In this document: positions 8,352 to 17,329 of the stretch, one piece after another
How the letters are laid out: each line of letters begins with the position of its first letter
Position numbering within the stretch: the stretch's first letter is position 1
Assembly (NCBI RefSeq): GCF_029844725.1
Contig: NZ_JAOCKJ010000003.1
Span: forward strand, 425,893 to 489,892
DNA from: Pantoea sp. GD03673
GTDB lineage: Bacteria > Pseudomonadota > Gammaproteobacteria > Enterobacterales > Enterobacteriaceae
DNA length: 64,000 bases
Direction: 5' to 3'
Notes under the pieces: generated by a model
Seen by the model: only the letters and a program-made list of their open reading frames with translations
What the model was told of the DNA's origin: nothing
Databases searched by the model: none
Made by a program: the position numbers and the translations under genes

Positions 8352-10470
8352 GGGCCTGTACCATCAGATTACGGGTTTCACCTTCACGGACGCGCAGATT
8401 GCCGCCGCTTGAACTGTAGTAGTGCTGATTAAACAGGTTATTGATATTCAGACGCAGCTGGGTTTTCTCACCGAACAGGCGATTGTTCCACGCCACGAAG
8501 CTGTCGGCCACCACATAGTCGGGCAGGGTGAAACTGTTATCGGGATCGCCCGCACGGCTGCCGACATAGCGCGCACCGCCGCCCAGACGCAGCGAGCCGG
8601 GCAGACCACTGACCTGCAACTCATGACTGAGATAGAGTGCACCGGCATGACGCGGCGCGTTCTGCAGACGATTGCCGTTGTTATCCGGATTGACCCGATC
8701 ACTGACGATTTCTGCCTGATCATAGCTGTAGTTTGCACTCACGTCCCAGCCGGGGGCTATCTCACCGTTCAGCTCAAACTCAGCGCCGGTGGAACGGGCC
8801 TTATCAATCGCCCGCGTGCTGCCATTGATGTTCAGCGACATCGCCTTTTCGTCAATCCGGTAAAGCGCTGCGGTGGCGAACAGCGTTGGCGAAATCTGCC
8901 ATTTGCTGCCCACCTCCCAGCTGGTGCCCTGTTCCGGTTTGCCGACATTGCCGTCATCATCCACGTCGGTGGAAGGCGTGAACGATTTGCTGACGCTGGT
9001 GTAGAAAGAGACGTCAGGCGTGAGTTTGTAGATCACCCCTGCCTGCGGCAGAAACTTATTGCCCTCATCGTTCAGGGTTTCGACCTGCGGCGTAAAGCCG
9101 CGAGAGGCGCGCTGTTCATAATGCTGATAACGACCCCCCAGCACCACAATCCAGTCGGATGAAAGCGAAATGCTGTCTTTAGCGTAGAGCGAACGGCTAT
9201 GAATACGGTTCAGGTTGTTAGCATTGGCGCTGTTTTCCGTGCTGGCGTCCGTAACCGGTGACAGCATGTCATAGTCGGGACTGAAGTAATTGAACTGGCG
9301 GTTAACCCTGCCCTGATACTGATGGGCACGGTAAGTCTGGTTCATCTCATAGTCAGTGCCTGCCACCAGTGCGTGCTGCATACCCAGAATCTCCGGGTTG
9401 CCGAGCAGATCCCAGCTGACGTATTTGGTTTTGTGGTTAAACCCGCGATTGGCATCGGCACGACGCGTGACCACGCCTGTAGTGGCATTCACCGCCGTCA
9501 CGCGCACTTCATTGTTGTCATAGCGCCGCTGGTTCCAGCCCAGGGTTAACCGGGTGCGCCACTCATCATTAAACTGCCAGTCATAGTGGGCATTGAGGGT
9601 TTTATTATGGCCCCAGGCGTGGTTGGCTTTGTCATCAAGCCGATCTTTATACCCAATATCGATTGGCTTGCCGTCAATAAAGGCCGTGCCGCGATCGTAA
9701 GGAATGTCATAGCGGTAGTCGGCATAGCTAATCAAAAAGCTGGCCTGCTCGCCGAACCATTGCAGCGACGGTGCCACCAGGGTGTGCTCTTCGCTGCCAA
9801 AGTTGCGCCAGTAATCCTGATTCTGCTTTTCCGCGATCAGCCGGAAGGCAAAGCCGTTGCCCAGTGGCCCGGTGACATCCAGCGTGCCTGCACCACCGCC
9901 TTCACTGGCGTAACGTCCTGTCACGCTGGTGTGCCAGCTGTATTGCGGTTTTTTGCTGACCACATTGATAATGCCGCCCGGATTCTGAATGCCATACAGC
10001 AGCGAGGAGGAGCCTTTCAGCACCTCAACCCGTTCGGTCGTGGCATCAACATTAAGTCCCTGACTGCTGCGAATGCCGTCACGGTAGATCGACCCATCAG
10101 CATTGCTGCCAAAGCCGCGTCGTACAAAGCCATCTTCGGTTCCGGCCAGGGTATTCGCTTCGCTGACGCCACTGACAAAGCGCATCGCATCGGCCAGAGA
10201 GCTGACCTGAAAATCTTCCAGTTGCTGCTGCGTTACCACGCTGACCGATTGCGCCTCATCGATTCGCGCAGTCGGCATTTTACTGGCAACGCTGGTTTCG
10301 CTGGCGCTGTAATTGCCCTCTGAGCTGGCATCTGCGGTCACGGTCATATCCGGTGCGCTATCCATTGCTGCACTGACCTGTGGCAGCATCATGCTGGTGC
10401 AAATCGCCACGACAAGCGCGGGATGTCGGGACGGATATCGTAAGTCTTTGTTTTTCATTTTTCTTTTCAT
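8338..10470 (-). CDS. TonB-dependent siderophore receptor
   Basis: A 710-residue outer-membrane receptor. Residues 1-35 form a signal peptide after a basic start. A TonB box-like DMTVTA follows, then the plug domain (about 60-190; RVEVLKGSSSLLYG and NPGGIINVVSKKP are typical) and a 22-strand barrel ending in Phe (ARVEF). The plug and barrel resemble the FhuA/FoxA/FcuA group of ferric-siderophore receptors, but the substrate cannot be assigned. An alternative start at the fifth residue is possible. It is the first gene of a two-gene unit with the binding protein. A Fur-box-like sequence about 160 bases upstream suggests iron repression. Confidence 0.9.
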   Translation of the reverse strand: MKRKMKNKDLRYPSRHPALVVAICTSMMLPQVSAAMDSAPDMTVTADASSEGNYSASETSVASKMPTARIDEAQSVSVVTQQQLEDFQVSSLADAMRFVSGVSEANTLAGTEDGFVRRGFGSNADGSIYRDGIRSSQGLNVDATTERVEVLKGSSSLLYGIQNPGGIINVVSKKPQYSWHTSVTGRYASEGGGAGTLDVTGPLGNGFAFRLIAEKQNQDYWRNFGSEEHTLVAPSLQWFGEQASFLISYADYRYDIPYDRGTAFIDGKPIDIGYKDRLDDKANHAWGHNKTLNAHYDWQFNDEWRTRLTLGWNQRRYDNNEVRVTAVNATTGVVTRRADANRGFNHKTKYVSWDLLGNPEILGMQHALVAGTDYEMNQTYRAHQYQGRVNRQFNYFSPDYDMLSPVTDASTENSANANNLNRIHSRSLYAKDSISLSSDWIVVLGGRYQHYEQRASRGFTPQVETLNDEGNKFLPQAGVIYKLTPDVSFYTSVSKSFTPSTDVDDDGNVGKPEQGTSWEVGSKWQISPTLFATAALYRIDEKAMSLNINGSTRAIDKARSTGAEFELNGEIAPGWDVSANYSYDQAEIVSDRVNPDNNGNRLQNAPRHAGALYLSHELQVSGLPGSLRLGGGARYVGSRAGDPDNSFTLPDYVVADSFVAWNNRLFGEKTQLRLNINNLFNQHYYSSSGGNLRVREGETRNLMVQARVEF

Positions 10471-10626
10471 GTCTGTTTCTGAAGCACATTACGCCCTGCA
10501 TGACAGGCTGTCTGTCACTCAGGGCTTCCCTGGAGGTGTTCTGCACGATGCAGCAGTATAAAAAGAAGCGATCAGCATCAGGATTCCCGCAACATGACGG
10601 CACCCGGACGACAATACTTCTCATCT

Positions 10627-10645
10627 GTAATTGAGAATCATTCAA
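10627..10645. promoter_or_regulatory. Candidate Fur box
   Basis: GTAATTGAGAATCATTCAA matches about 12 of 19 positions of the Fur consensus, including the core GAGAATCATT. It lies upstream of the siderophore receptor on the minus strand, in the space shared with the RpiR-type regulator. The distance of about 160 bases from the receptor start implies a long leader if it is real. Confidence 0.4.
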
Positions 10646-10925
10646 ACACTCGATAATGTAGTAGTAAACATAATTTGCACGGAAATCACTACATTTACGG
10701 CTTGGGTTATTTTTGCAGGCAGGCAAATAAATATTTATTCTAACGCGATGAATAAACGCATTTTATTTTAATTTTTAAGGCTGGATGAGGCATAATCCCA
10801 CATCTTTATCAGGTGAAAAAGGAAACAGATTCAGGCTTTCACTACATCTTTACGCCATGAAATGCCTCCGCATAAACCGAACCAGGGCGCATTTTAAAAC
10901 GTTTAACGCGAGCAACAGGTGCAGC

Positions 10926-11816
10926 ATGAAACAGAACAGGCCCGTTAAGAACAAAGTGGATGTGGTGGCAGAGCGTCTTCGCGCCCGCGAAAAACAACTT
11001 TCTCCCCGCCTGCTGGCGGTGGCGCACTATATCGATCAACAGCGGGAAACGGTGCTCGACAGCACGGCGATAGCGATCGCGGAAGCGAATGACACCTCTG
11101 ATGCCACCGTGATCCGCGCCATTCAGGCGCTGGGATTCAGCGGACTGCGCGACCTTAAACAGACGCTCCGGGCCTGGTTTGGTCCCTCGCTGACCTCTGA
11201 GGATAAAATGATCACCACGGTCAGTGAGGTGACCAGTGACGTGAATAGCGCCATCGACTTTGTGCTTGCTGGCCACCGGCACGCCTGTGAGATTTTATCG
11301 CAGCCGCAGAATCGGGTGGCAGTTGCGGATGCCGTCGCGCTGCTGGGCGAAGCGCGGGAAGTGGCGATTTTTGGCATAAACGCGTCAGGTATTCTGGCGG
11401 ACTACAGCGTGCGGTTGCTGAACCGCATCGGTCTGCCCGCCTTTTCCCTGAACCGGGCCGGTATTGCGCTGGCAGAACAGATGCTGGCGCTACAGCGGGG
11501 CGACGTGCTGGTGATGATGGCTCAGCAGTCGGCACACCGGGAAGGCACGACCGTGGTGCGTGAAGCGAAACGCCTGGGCATTCCCATTATTCTGCTGACC
11601 AACGCCACCGACTCCTTTTTTGCACGCGAGGCAGAGGTGGTTATCAATGTACCCCGTGGCGGTGAGAAGGGGCGTATCCCCCTGCACGGCACCATTATGG
11701 TCTGTCTGGAGATGCTGATCCTGTCAGTTGCTTCGACGCTGCCTCAGCGTACGGTTAAAACCATGAAACGGTTACAGGACCTCTATCGCGGGCTTAAGCC
11801 TGCCAGCAAGAAATAA
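10926..11816 (+). CDS. RpiR/MurR-family transcriptional regulator
   Basis: About 296 residues. The N-terminal helix-turn-helix domain is typical of RpiR regulators (LSPRLLAVAHYI...DATVIRAIQALGFSGLRDLKQ). A C-terminal SIS domain (about 120-250) should sense a phosphosugar or similar ligand (IFGINASGILADYSVRLLNRIG). The start at 10926 was chosen because it places the helix-turn-helix at the usual distance. The frame is open to 10785, but the extra 47 residues do not resemble the family. No sugar-metabolism gene is adjacent; the next gene is an autotransporter esterase. The target is unknown. Confidence 0.82.
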   Translation: MKQNRPVKNKVDVVAERLRAREKQLSPRLLAVAHYIDQQRETVLDSTAIAIAEANDTSDATVIRAIQALGFSGLRDLKQTLRAWFGPSLTSEDKMITTVSEVTSDVNSAIDFVLAGHRHACEILSQPQNRVAVADAVALLGEAREVAIFGINASGILADYSVRLLNRIGLPAFSLNRAGIALAEQMLALQRGDVLVMMAQQSAHREGTTVVREAKRLGIPIILLTNATDSFFAREAEVVINVPRGGEKGRIPLHGTIMVCLEMLILSVASTLPQRTVKTMKRLQDLYRGLKPASKK

Positions 11817-12028
11817 CCTGTCTCACGCAGTCGTGACCGGAACAGCCCGGACTTCCGCGTTACGCTGACCGTCGCGGCTGCGCATTAAGTCAAATTTCTT
11901 CGCTTTGCGAGCGCGATCGCGTCTTTTCATCAGCCCGTCTACCAGGGCGACTACGCTTAGAGCGTGCTGCACCTCCGGGTGCGGTTCTTCCTCTTTCTCA
12001 CTTTCCTTTGTTTTGTGCGGAGCTGCTG

Positions 12029-14002
12029 ATGAAACCCCTTCACGCGCAATACCTTTTCTGCTGTGCAACCCTGAGCCTGCTGTCGCCTTTGCCTGCGGTG
12101 GCATGGAGCGACCTCACCGTGTTTGGCGATAGCCTGAGTGATGGCGGCAACGTGGGACGCTTTACCTATGATGGCGCAACCCATCCGCTGTATGACGAGA
12201 TCCTGGCGCAGTCGCTGGGCGACACCCTGCGGCCCTCATCCCAGGGCGGGAGCAACTATGCCGAAGGCGGTGCCGTCGCGGTGCCCGCCATCAATCCGCT
12301 GTTTAATACGCAGGATCAGCTTGATAGCTACCTGGCGGCGCGTGGCGGACGTGCGGATGCGGACGGACTTTATATTCACTGGATTGGCGGCAATGATTTA
12401 GCGGCGGCAGCCCTTGCCCCCCTCGCTGCCCGGCAAATCGTGGATAACAGCGCCAGTGCGGCGGCCTCACAGGTCAGCCGGTTACTGGATGCCGGAGCCG
12501 GAACGGTGGTTGTCCCCACGGTGCCGAATGTGGGGGCGACGCCCGCGCTGCTGCAGGCGATTCTGCAGGTGCTGGGCCCGGCGGCGCAACCCGCCACGGC
12601 GGCGCTGTTTCAGTCACTGAGCACGACCACCACACCGGACCGTGCCGCAAGAGAGCAGGCGATTGAAACCGCGCTTAACGAGGCAGCCGGGCAGGTTTCC
12701 ACCATTCCCGTTGTCCGCGATGCCCTTGCACAACAGCTGATTGCCGCCTGGCAGTTGCTGAGTCAGGAGGCGGCGACCCTCACCGATCGTTACAATCAGG
12801 CGGAAGAGCAGGGGCTGGTGGCAGCACGCGGCAACATTGCACGCGTGGATATCAATGACCTGTTCAATGAGGTGATTGATAATCCGCGGCTGTATGGGCT
12901 CAGCAATACGGCGGGCATGGCCTGCCCGCCAGGCGTCTCATCAATGGACTGCACCTCGTCCACGCCAGGATTTTCACCGTCGCAGCAGTATCTGTTTGCC
13001 GACCGACTGCATCCCAGTCCGGCGGTGCATGCGCTGATCGCCGACTATATTCAGTCAGTGCTGAATGCGCCGCTGCAGGTGGCGGCGCTGAGTCAGGCCC
13101 CGTCGATACTGGCAGCCGATGCGCAAAATACGCTGGATGGGCATCTGCAACAGCAGCGTCAGCAGGCTGGCCGCGCCGGTGAGTTTACCGTGTTCGGCGG
13201 TTACGCCGGGCAGCAGCGTGATTTTCGCGGCGACAGCCTGCAGGATGGCGATGCGACCAGTGCCACCGGTACTGTAGGGGTGGGCTATCAGCTGACTGAA
13301 CACTGGCAGGCCGGTGCGATGCTCTCTGCTACCTCACAACGGCAGGATCCCTCATCGCACTTTGATTACCGTTTACGCGGCAATCTGGTGGCGCTGTGGA
13401 GTCAGCTAAATTATCTGGATGGGGGATGGATTAATGCAGATGCCCATTATGCTGATCTCAACGTTGATGATATTGAGCGTAAGGTCAGGCTGGGACCGGC
13501 GACCCGCACGGAGAAGGGCAGCAGTGAGGGCAAAATGCTGGGCATGCGGGTGCAGACCGGCTGGGATCTGCCGCTAGGTCGCTATGTTTCCACGGGTCCT
13601 GTGGCCCGCTATGCACTCGACTACACCCAGGTCGATGGCTACAGAGAAGAGGGCAACAGCAGCACCGCAATGCGCTTCAGCGATCAGACGCTGCACTCCC
13701 AAATTGGCTCGGTGGGCTGGCGCATCGACAGCAAAGATCTGTTGATCAACCCCTGGGCGCAGGTCAGTTATAACCATCAGTTTGGCGACAGCGACGCTGC
13801 TGTGACCGCCGGTCTGAAATCGACCCGCACCGCCTTCACCCGCAGCAGCGGATCAGGGGATGATAACTGGATCGATATGGCCCTTGGCGCAAGCGTGCCG
13901 ATTGGCGCATCGGTGAACGCGTTTGCTGGGGTTTCAGCGGTGTCAGGCCGTAGCGATTATCATCAGGTGACCTGGAATGTCGGACTAAACGCCCGTTTTT
14001 AA
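12029..14002 (+). CDS. Autotransporter GDSL-family esterase/lipase
   Basis: About 657 residues: signal peptide (1-25), a GDSL/SGNH hydrolase passenger (about 26-345) and a C-terminal autotransporter beta-barrel ending in NARF. All SGNH blocks are visible: GDSLSDGGN with the nucleophile Ser, the Gly of GGSNYAEGG, the Asn of WIGGNDL, and Asp and His in DRLHPSPAVHA. It should be exported through its own barrel and hydrolyse ester lipids at the cell surface, like EstA of Pseudomonas or ApeE of Salmonella. The start at 12029 has GGAG upstream and gives a clean signal peptide; the seven residues before it are not needed. It appears monocistronic. Confidence 0.92.
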   Translation: MKPLHAQYLFCCATLSLLSPLPAVAWSDLTVFGDSLSDGGNVGRFTYDGATHPLYDEILAQSLGDTLRPSSQGGSNYAEGGAVAVPAINPLFNTQDQLDSYLAARGGRADADGLYIHWIGGNDLAAAALAPLAARQIVDNSASAAASQVSRLLDAGAGTVVVPTVPNVGATPALLQAILQVLGPAAQPATAALFQSLSTTTTPDRAAREQAIETALNEAAGQVSTIPVVRDALAQQLIAAWQLLSQEAATLTDRYNQAEEQGLVAARGNIARVDINDLFNEVIDNPRLYGLSNTAGMACPPGVSSMDCTSSTPGFSPSQQYLFADRLHPSPAVHALIADYIQSVLNAPLQVAALSQAPSILAADAQNTLDGHLQQQRQQAGRAGEFTVFGGYAGQQRDFRGDSLQDGDATSATGTVGVGYQLTEHWQAGAMLSATSQRQDPSSHFDYRLRGNLVALWSQLNYLDGGWINADAHYADLNVDDIERKVRLGPATRTEKGSSEGKMLGMRVQTGWDLPLGRYVSTGPVARYALDYTQVDGYREEGNSSTAMRFSDQTLHSQIGSVGWRIDSKDLLINPWAQVSYNHQFGDSDAAVTAGLKSTRTAFTRSSGSGDDNWIDMALGASVPIGASVNAFAGVSAVSGRSDYHQVTWNVGLNARF

Positions 14003-14038
14003 GGAACAGGTCACAATATAAGAAGACCGTGAAATGGC

Positions 14039-14072
14039 CGTCTGCCGCATTCTGAAAGGATGGCGGCAGACG
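14039..14072. terminator. Strong hairpin between convergent genes
   Basis: A perfect ten-base inverted repeat (CGTCTGCCGC and GCGGCAGACG) lies between the 3' ends of the autotransporter and the SfnG-like gene. It has no U-tract on either side, so it may be a transcript-end stabiliser rather than a classical terminator. Confidence 0.5.
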
Positions 14073-14146
14073 ACGTGGCGTAAGCAGTGCGCGTTTTTCA
14101 TTGCGCCGGGCGTTCTGGCGTGACTCTCAATAGTGGCGTGTGGTTT

Positions 14147-15235
14147 TCACGCTTCGGCCAGTGCCGCCTGCGCCTCCAGCTCACGAACGCGGGGTATGAC
14201 TTCGCGGCCAAAGAATTCCACTTCTTCATGAAAATGCAGGAACGCCAGCAGCAGCAGATCGACACCCGCCTGCTTCAGTTCAATAATCCGTTCAGCAATC
14301 TGCTGGGGCGTGCCAATCAGATTGGTTTTGAAGCCGTCGTTATACTGCACCAGATCCTCAAACGACGATTTCGCCCAGTTTCCCTCGCCTTCAGGTGAAG
14401 CACTGCCCGCATTTTTAACCTCATGCTGGAACCCTTTCACCGCATCCGGGTTGGCTTTACGGATGATCTCCTGAAGCACTGCCTGCGCCTGCTGCTCGCT
14501 CTCCCGCGCAATGACAAATCCGTTCAGTCCGATTCTGACCTGATGCTGATTACGGGCCGCTTTTTCGCGGATATCCGCAATCTGCACACGAACGCCGTCC
14601 GGGGTATTCCCGTTAGTGAAATACCAGTCTGACACCCGTGAAGCCATGTCTCGCGCTGCACGTGAACTGCCGCCCTGGAAGATTTCTGGCAGCGGTGACA
14701 GCGGCTTGGGTTTCATGGCGTAATCACGGAAACGATAAAAATCGCCTGCAAAGGTAAAGTTTTCTTCGCGCCAGATGCCGCGCAGGCAGCGAATAAACTC
14801 CTCTGACCGCAGATAACGCTCTTCGTGATCGAGCCAGGGTTCGCCTATTGCTTTGAATTCGCCCCGGAACCAGCCGCTGACAATGTTAACGGCGATGCGC
14901 GGTCCGTAGAGATGGCTGATGGTGGCGATCTGCTTTGCCGCTAATACCGGATTCCACGGGCCGGGCAGCAGTGCGGCGATCACTTTTAACGTCGAGGTGT
15001 GGCTAAGCAAATCCTGCGAGAAGGTGACGGATTCATGCTGATTATCTGCGCCATACCCGGCAGTAAACCGGATCTGCGTTAGCGCATAATCAAAACCCGC
15101 CTGTTCTGCAATCTGTGCCAGTTTACGGTTGTAACCGGCATCCCAGCGGGTACGCTGCTCTATCTGACTGATCACCAGCCCGCCCGAGACATTCGGTACC
15201 CAGTAGGCAAACTGTAAAGGTTGTGTCGCTGACAT
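14147..15235 (-). CDS. sfnG: FMNH2-dependent dimethylsulfone monooxygenase (SfnG-like)
   Basis: A 362-residue luciferase-like (LLM-class) flavin monooxygenase with the length and features of SfnG. These include an N-terminal FAYWVPNVSGGLVISQIEQR, a central NIVSGWFRGEFKAIGEPWLDHEERY typical of the SsuD/SfnG branch, and FQGGSSRAARDMAS for flavin phosphate binding. SfnG cleaves dimethylsulfone to methanesulfinate with reduced FMN, allowing growth on organosulfur when sulfate is scarce. No flavin reductase or SfnR-type activator lies next to it, so FMNH2 supply must come from elsewhere. The start follows a purine-rich AAGGAGA. The SfnG assignment is strong but rests on recognition by eye. Confidence 0.85.
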   Translation of the reverse strand: MSATQPLQFAYWVPNVSGGLVISQIEQRTRWDAGYNRKLAQIAEQAGFDYALTQIRFTAGYGADNQHESVTFSQDLLSHTSTLKVIAALLPGPWNPVLAAKQIATISHLYGPRIAVNIVSGWFRGEFKAIGEPWLDHEERYLRSEEFIRCLRGIWREENFTFAGDFYRFRDYAMKPKPLSPLPEIFQGGSSRAARDMASRVSDWYFTNGNTPDGVRVQIADIREKAARNQHQVRIGLNGFVIARESEQQAQAVLQEIIRKANPDAVKGFQHEVKNAGSASPEGEGNWAKSSFEDLVQYNDGFKTNLIGTPQQIAERIIELKQAGVDLLLLAFLHFHEEVEFFGREVIPRVRELEAQAALAEA

Positions 15236-15557
15236 GGTCTCTCCTTATATAGCTGAATTAGTGGGGCAAGAATTTTTTCCAAACTTTCAGATATAAAGAA
15301 AAGCTAAGCAGTAACCGTGCCATAAAGTAATTTGCTGTTTTTAAAGCAGTATTCAGATTCGGTTGAGGTTAGCGTGTTGCAAATGCGACACGGTTAAGGC
15401 AGCCGGGTTGCCAATGCAGCAGCACTGCAAGGAAGCCACCTGGATCGGTGGACGCATCCCGTCATGATATTCGCAATAACCGGTCCAGAATGGCAGTTAA
15501 CCGGCATGTGCTGTGGTAACGTAGCGAAGCGCGACACGCCAGCAGCCGGAGGAAATC
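15236..15557. other. Divergent intergenic region between sfnG and the GNAT gene
   Basis: About 320 bases. It should hold the promoters of both divergent genes. No convincing operator was found. A GG/GC pair near 15266-15280 on the minus strand resembles a sigma-54 site but has the wrong spacing. Confidence 0.4.
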
Positions 15558-16028
15558 ATGATTGTCAGACAGGCATCACCTGAAGAGGCGCACAGACTAT
15601 GGAGCATCCGAAATCAGGCTCTTCGCTTCGGTTGTCAGCGAATTTACCCATCCGATGTGCTCGCGGCCTGGACGCCGGACCAGATGCCCGCCAGTTTTCC
15701 CGCGATGATCCGCGCAAATCCCTTTTTCGTCATTGATAGCCCGGATGGCGCACCGGTGGCGACGGGGGCGCTGGATCTTGCCGCCGCCAGTGTTGAAGCT
15801 ATTTTTACGCTGCCCGACTTCACCGGACAGGGAATGGCAGGACTGATTATCGACACCATCAAGTCAGAAGCGCGGCAGCGTGGCTACCGCCAGTTGACGC
15901 TCGCATCGACGCCAAATGCCGTCAGCTTCTACGAACAGCATGGCTTCCAGTCGCGGGGTGAAAGTCTCTATCCGTCAAAGCTGGCGGGCAGCGCTTTACG
16001 CTGTTTTGAGATGGCGATTGACCTGTGA
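15558..16028 (+). CDS. GNAT-family N-acetyltransferase
   Basis: A 156-residue single-domain acetyltransferase. The acetyl-CoA pyrophosphate loop is visible as TGQGMAG near residue 95, preceded by the beta-4 strand VEAIFTLPDF. The C-terminal NAVSFYEQHGF is the usual motif B of this fold. The start has GGAGGAA seven bases upstream. The substrate is not predictable. It is separated by about 100 bases from rluF downstream and may or may not be co-transcribed with it. Confidence 0.85.
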   Translation: MIVRQASPEEAHRLWSIRNQALRFGCQRIYPSDVLAAWTPDQMPASFPAMIRANPFFVIDSPDGAPVATGALDLAAASVEAIFTLPDFTGQGMAGLIIDTIKSEARQRGYRQLTLASTPNAVSFYEQHGFQSRGESLYPSKLAGSALRCFEMAIDL

Positions 16029-16131
16029 CTGCCTGCGGTCGTGAGGCTGGCGAAGCCGGGCAAAAGTTTCCCGCGCAAAGACTTCGCAAGCCCCCGCCGG
16101 TAAGGTATAGTCCGCGTTTTTTGGAGGAATC

Positions 16132-17010
16132 ATGCTGACTGGCTCATCAACTCGTCTCAATAAATACATCAGCGAGAGCGGTATCTGCTCCCGTCGTGAC
16201 GCCGATCGTTACATCGAGCAGGGCAACGTTTTTATTAACGGCAAACGCGCCACTGTGGGCGCGCAGGTATTTGCAGGCGATGTGGTGAAGGTGAATGGTC
16301 AGCTTATCGAACCACGCGATGAAGACGATCTGGTGCTGATTGCTCTGAATAAGCCGGTGGGCATTATCACCACTATGGAAGAGGGCGAGCGCGATAACAT
16401 TAGTGACTTCGTCAACCACAGCAAGCGCGTCTTCCCGATTGGCCGACTCGACAAAGATTCTCAGGGACTGATTTTCCTGACCAACCACGGCGACCTGGTC
16501 AATAAGATCCTGCGTGCCGGTAATAACCACGAAAAAGAGTATATCGTGACGGTCGACAAGCCGATCACCGACGAATTCATTGCCGGGATGAGCGCAGGCG
16601 TGCCGATGCTGGGCACGGTGACCAAAAAGTGCAAAGTGAAAAAGGAAGCACCGTTTGTCTTCCGCATTACGCTGGTTCAGGGGCTGAACCGTCAGATCCG
16701 CCGCATGTGTAAACACTTCGGCTTTGAAGTGACGAAGCTTGAGCGTACGCGCATCATGAACGTTAATCTCAAGGGATTGCCGCTCGGGGAATGGCGCGAC
16801 CTCACTGATGATGAACTGATTGAGCTGTTTAAATTGCTGGAGAACTCCTCTTCAGAGGATAAACCTGCAAAGAAAGCCAAAGCCCCGGCCAAAACGACGG
16901 CAGCTAAGAAGCCGCAAAGGAGTGGTGCGAAACCGGCTGAAAAAGCCGATGCCACTGGTGCTTCGCGTAAGCGCTTTGTCCAGCCTGGACGCAAGAAGAA
17001 AGGGCGCTAA
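16132..17010 (+). CDS. rluF: 23S rRNA pseudouridine(2604) synthase RluF
   Basis: A 292-residue protein of RsuA/RluF type. The N-terminal S4 RNA-binding domain (about 7-55; [19 protein letters not shown]) precedes the catalytic domain, which carries GRLDKDSQG with catalytic Asp107. E. coli RluF is almost the same length and also has a basic C-terminal tail; here the tail (from about residue 240) is rich in Lys, Ala and Pro. It converts U2604 of 23S rRNA to pseudouridine, with some U2605. A GGAGGAA ribosome binding site precedes the start. This is conserved core-genome DNA immediately before the defence islet. Confidence 0.93.
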   Translation: MLTGSSTRLNKYISESGICSRRDADRYIEQGNVFINGKRATVGAQVFAGDVVKVNGQLIEPRDEDDLVLIALNKPVGIITTMEEGERDNISDFVNHSKRVFPIGRLDKDSQGLIFLTNHGDLVNKILRAGNNHEKEYIVTVDKPITDEFIAGMSAGVPMLGTVTKKCKVKKEAPFVFRITLVQGLNRQIRRMCKHFGFEVTKLERTRIMNVNLKGLPLGEWRDLTDDELIELFKLLENSSSEDKPAKKAKAPAKTTAAKKPQRSGAKPAEKADATGASRKRFVQPGRKKKGR

Positions 17011-17181
17011 AATCAGCCTGATGCAGAGAGCGTGATTCGTCCTGAATGGCGTTGACACGTTATGCCAGGACGAGTCAGATGTTCAGAGGCCAAAAAGATT
17101 GGGTATACCGCTGAGCAAATAATTTAAGGTTCTGGGTGAAGCAGGCTATGCACATCACTACTCAATCTGAATAAATTAATG

Positions 17182-17205
17182 GTCCGCTTTGTGCCAGAAG
17201 CGGAA
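17182..17205. repeat. Palindromic repeat, copy 1 (GTCCGCT...AGCGGA)
   Basis: GTCCGCT and AGCGGA form a short inverted repeat around TTGTGCCAGA. It differs from copy 3 at 36212 only in two positions. It marks the boundary between rluF and the defence islet. Confidence 0.7.
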
Positions 17206-17271
17206 GTTTCGATAGAAATTTCATGTCAAAAAATTGGACGCAGGTCAATGGATACGTGCTTATTCAAGCTG

Positions 17272-17301
17272 GAATAATTTCACGCTTCGCGTAATTTATT
17301 C
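17272..17301. promoter_or_regulatory. Imperfect palindrome upstream of the OLD nuclease gene
   Basis: GAATAATTT...CACGC faces GCGTAATTTATTC, a near-symmetric AT-rich sequence ending 28 bases before the start codon. It could be a promoter or operator for the defence pair; no regulator gene is adjacent. Confidence 0.3.
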
Positions 17302-17329
17302 AGCATAGCAACATAGGACAGGGATCTTT

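Noticed and set aside
8422..10323. Long plus-strand frames opposite the siderophore receptor (8422-9162 and 9586-10323)
   Set aside because: The minus strand encodes an evident TonB-dependent receptor; the plus frames have no motif or ribosome binding site.
15262..15285. Possible sigma-54 promoter for sfnG (GG...GC pair on the minus strand)
   Set aside because: The spacing between GG and GC is 11 rather than the required 10 bases, and the flanking bases do not match TGGCAC...TTGC.
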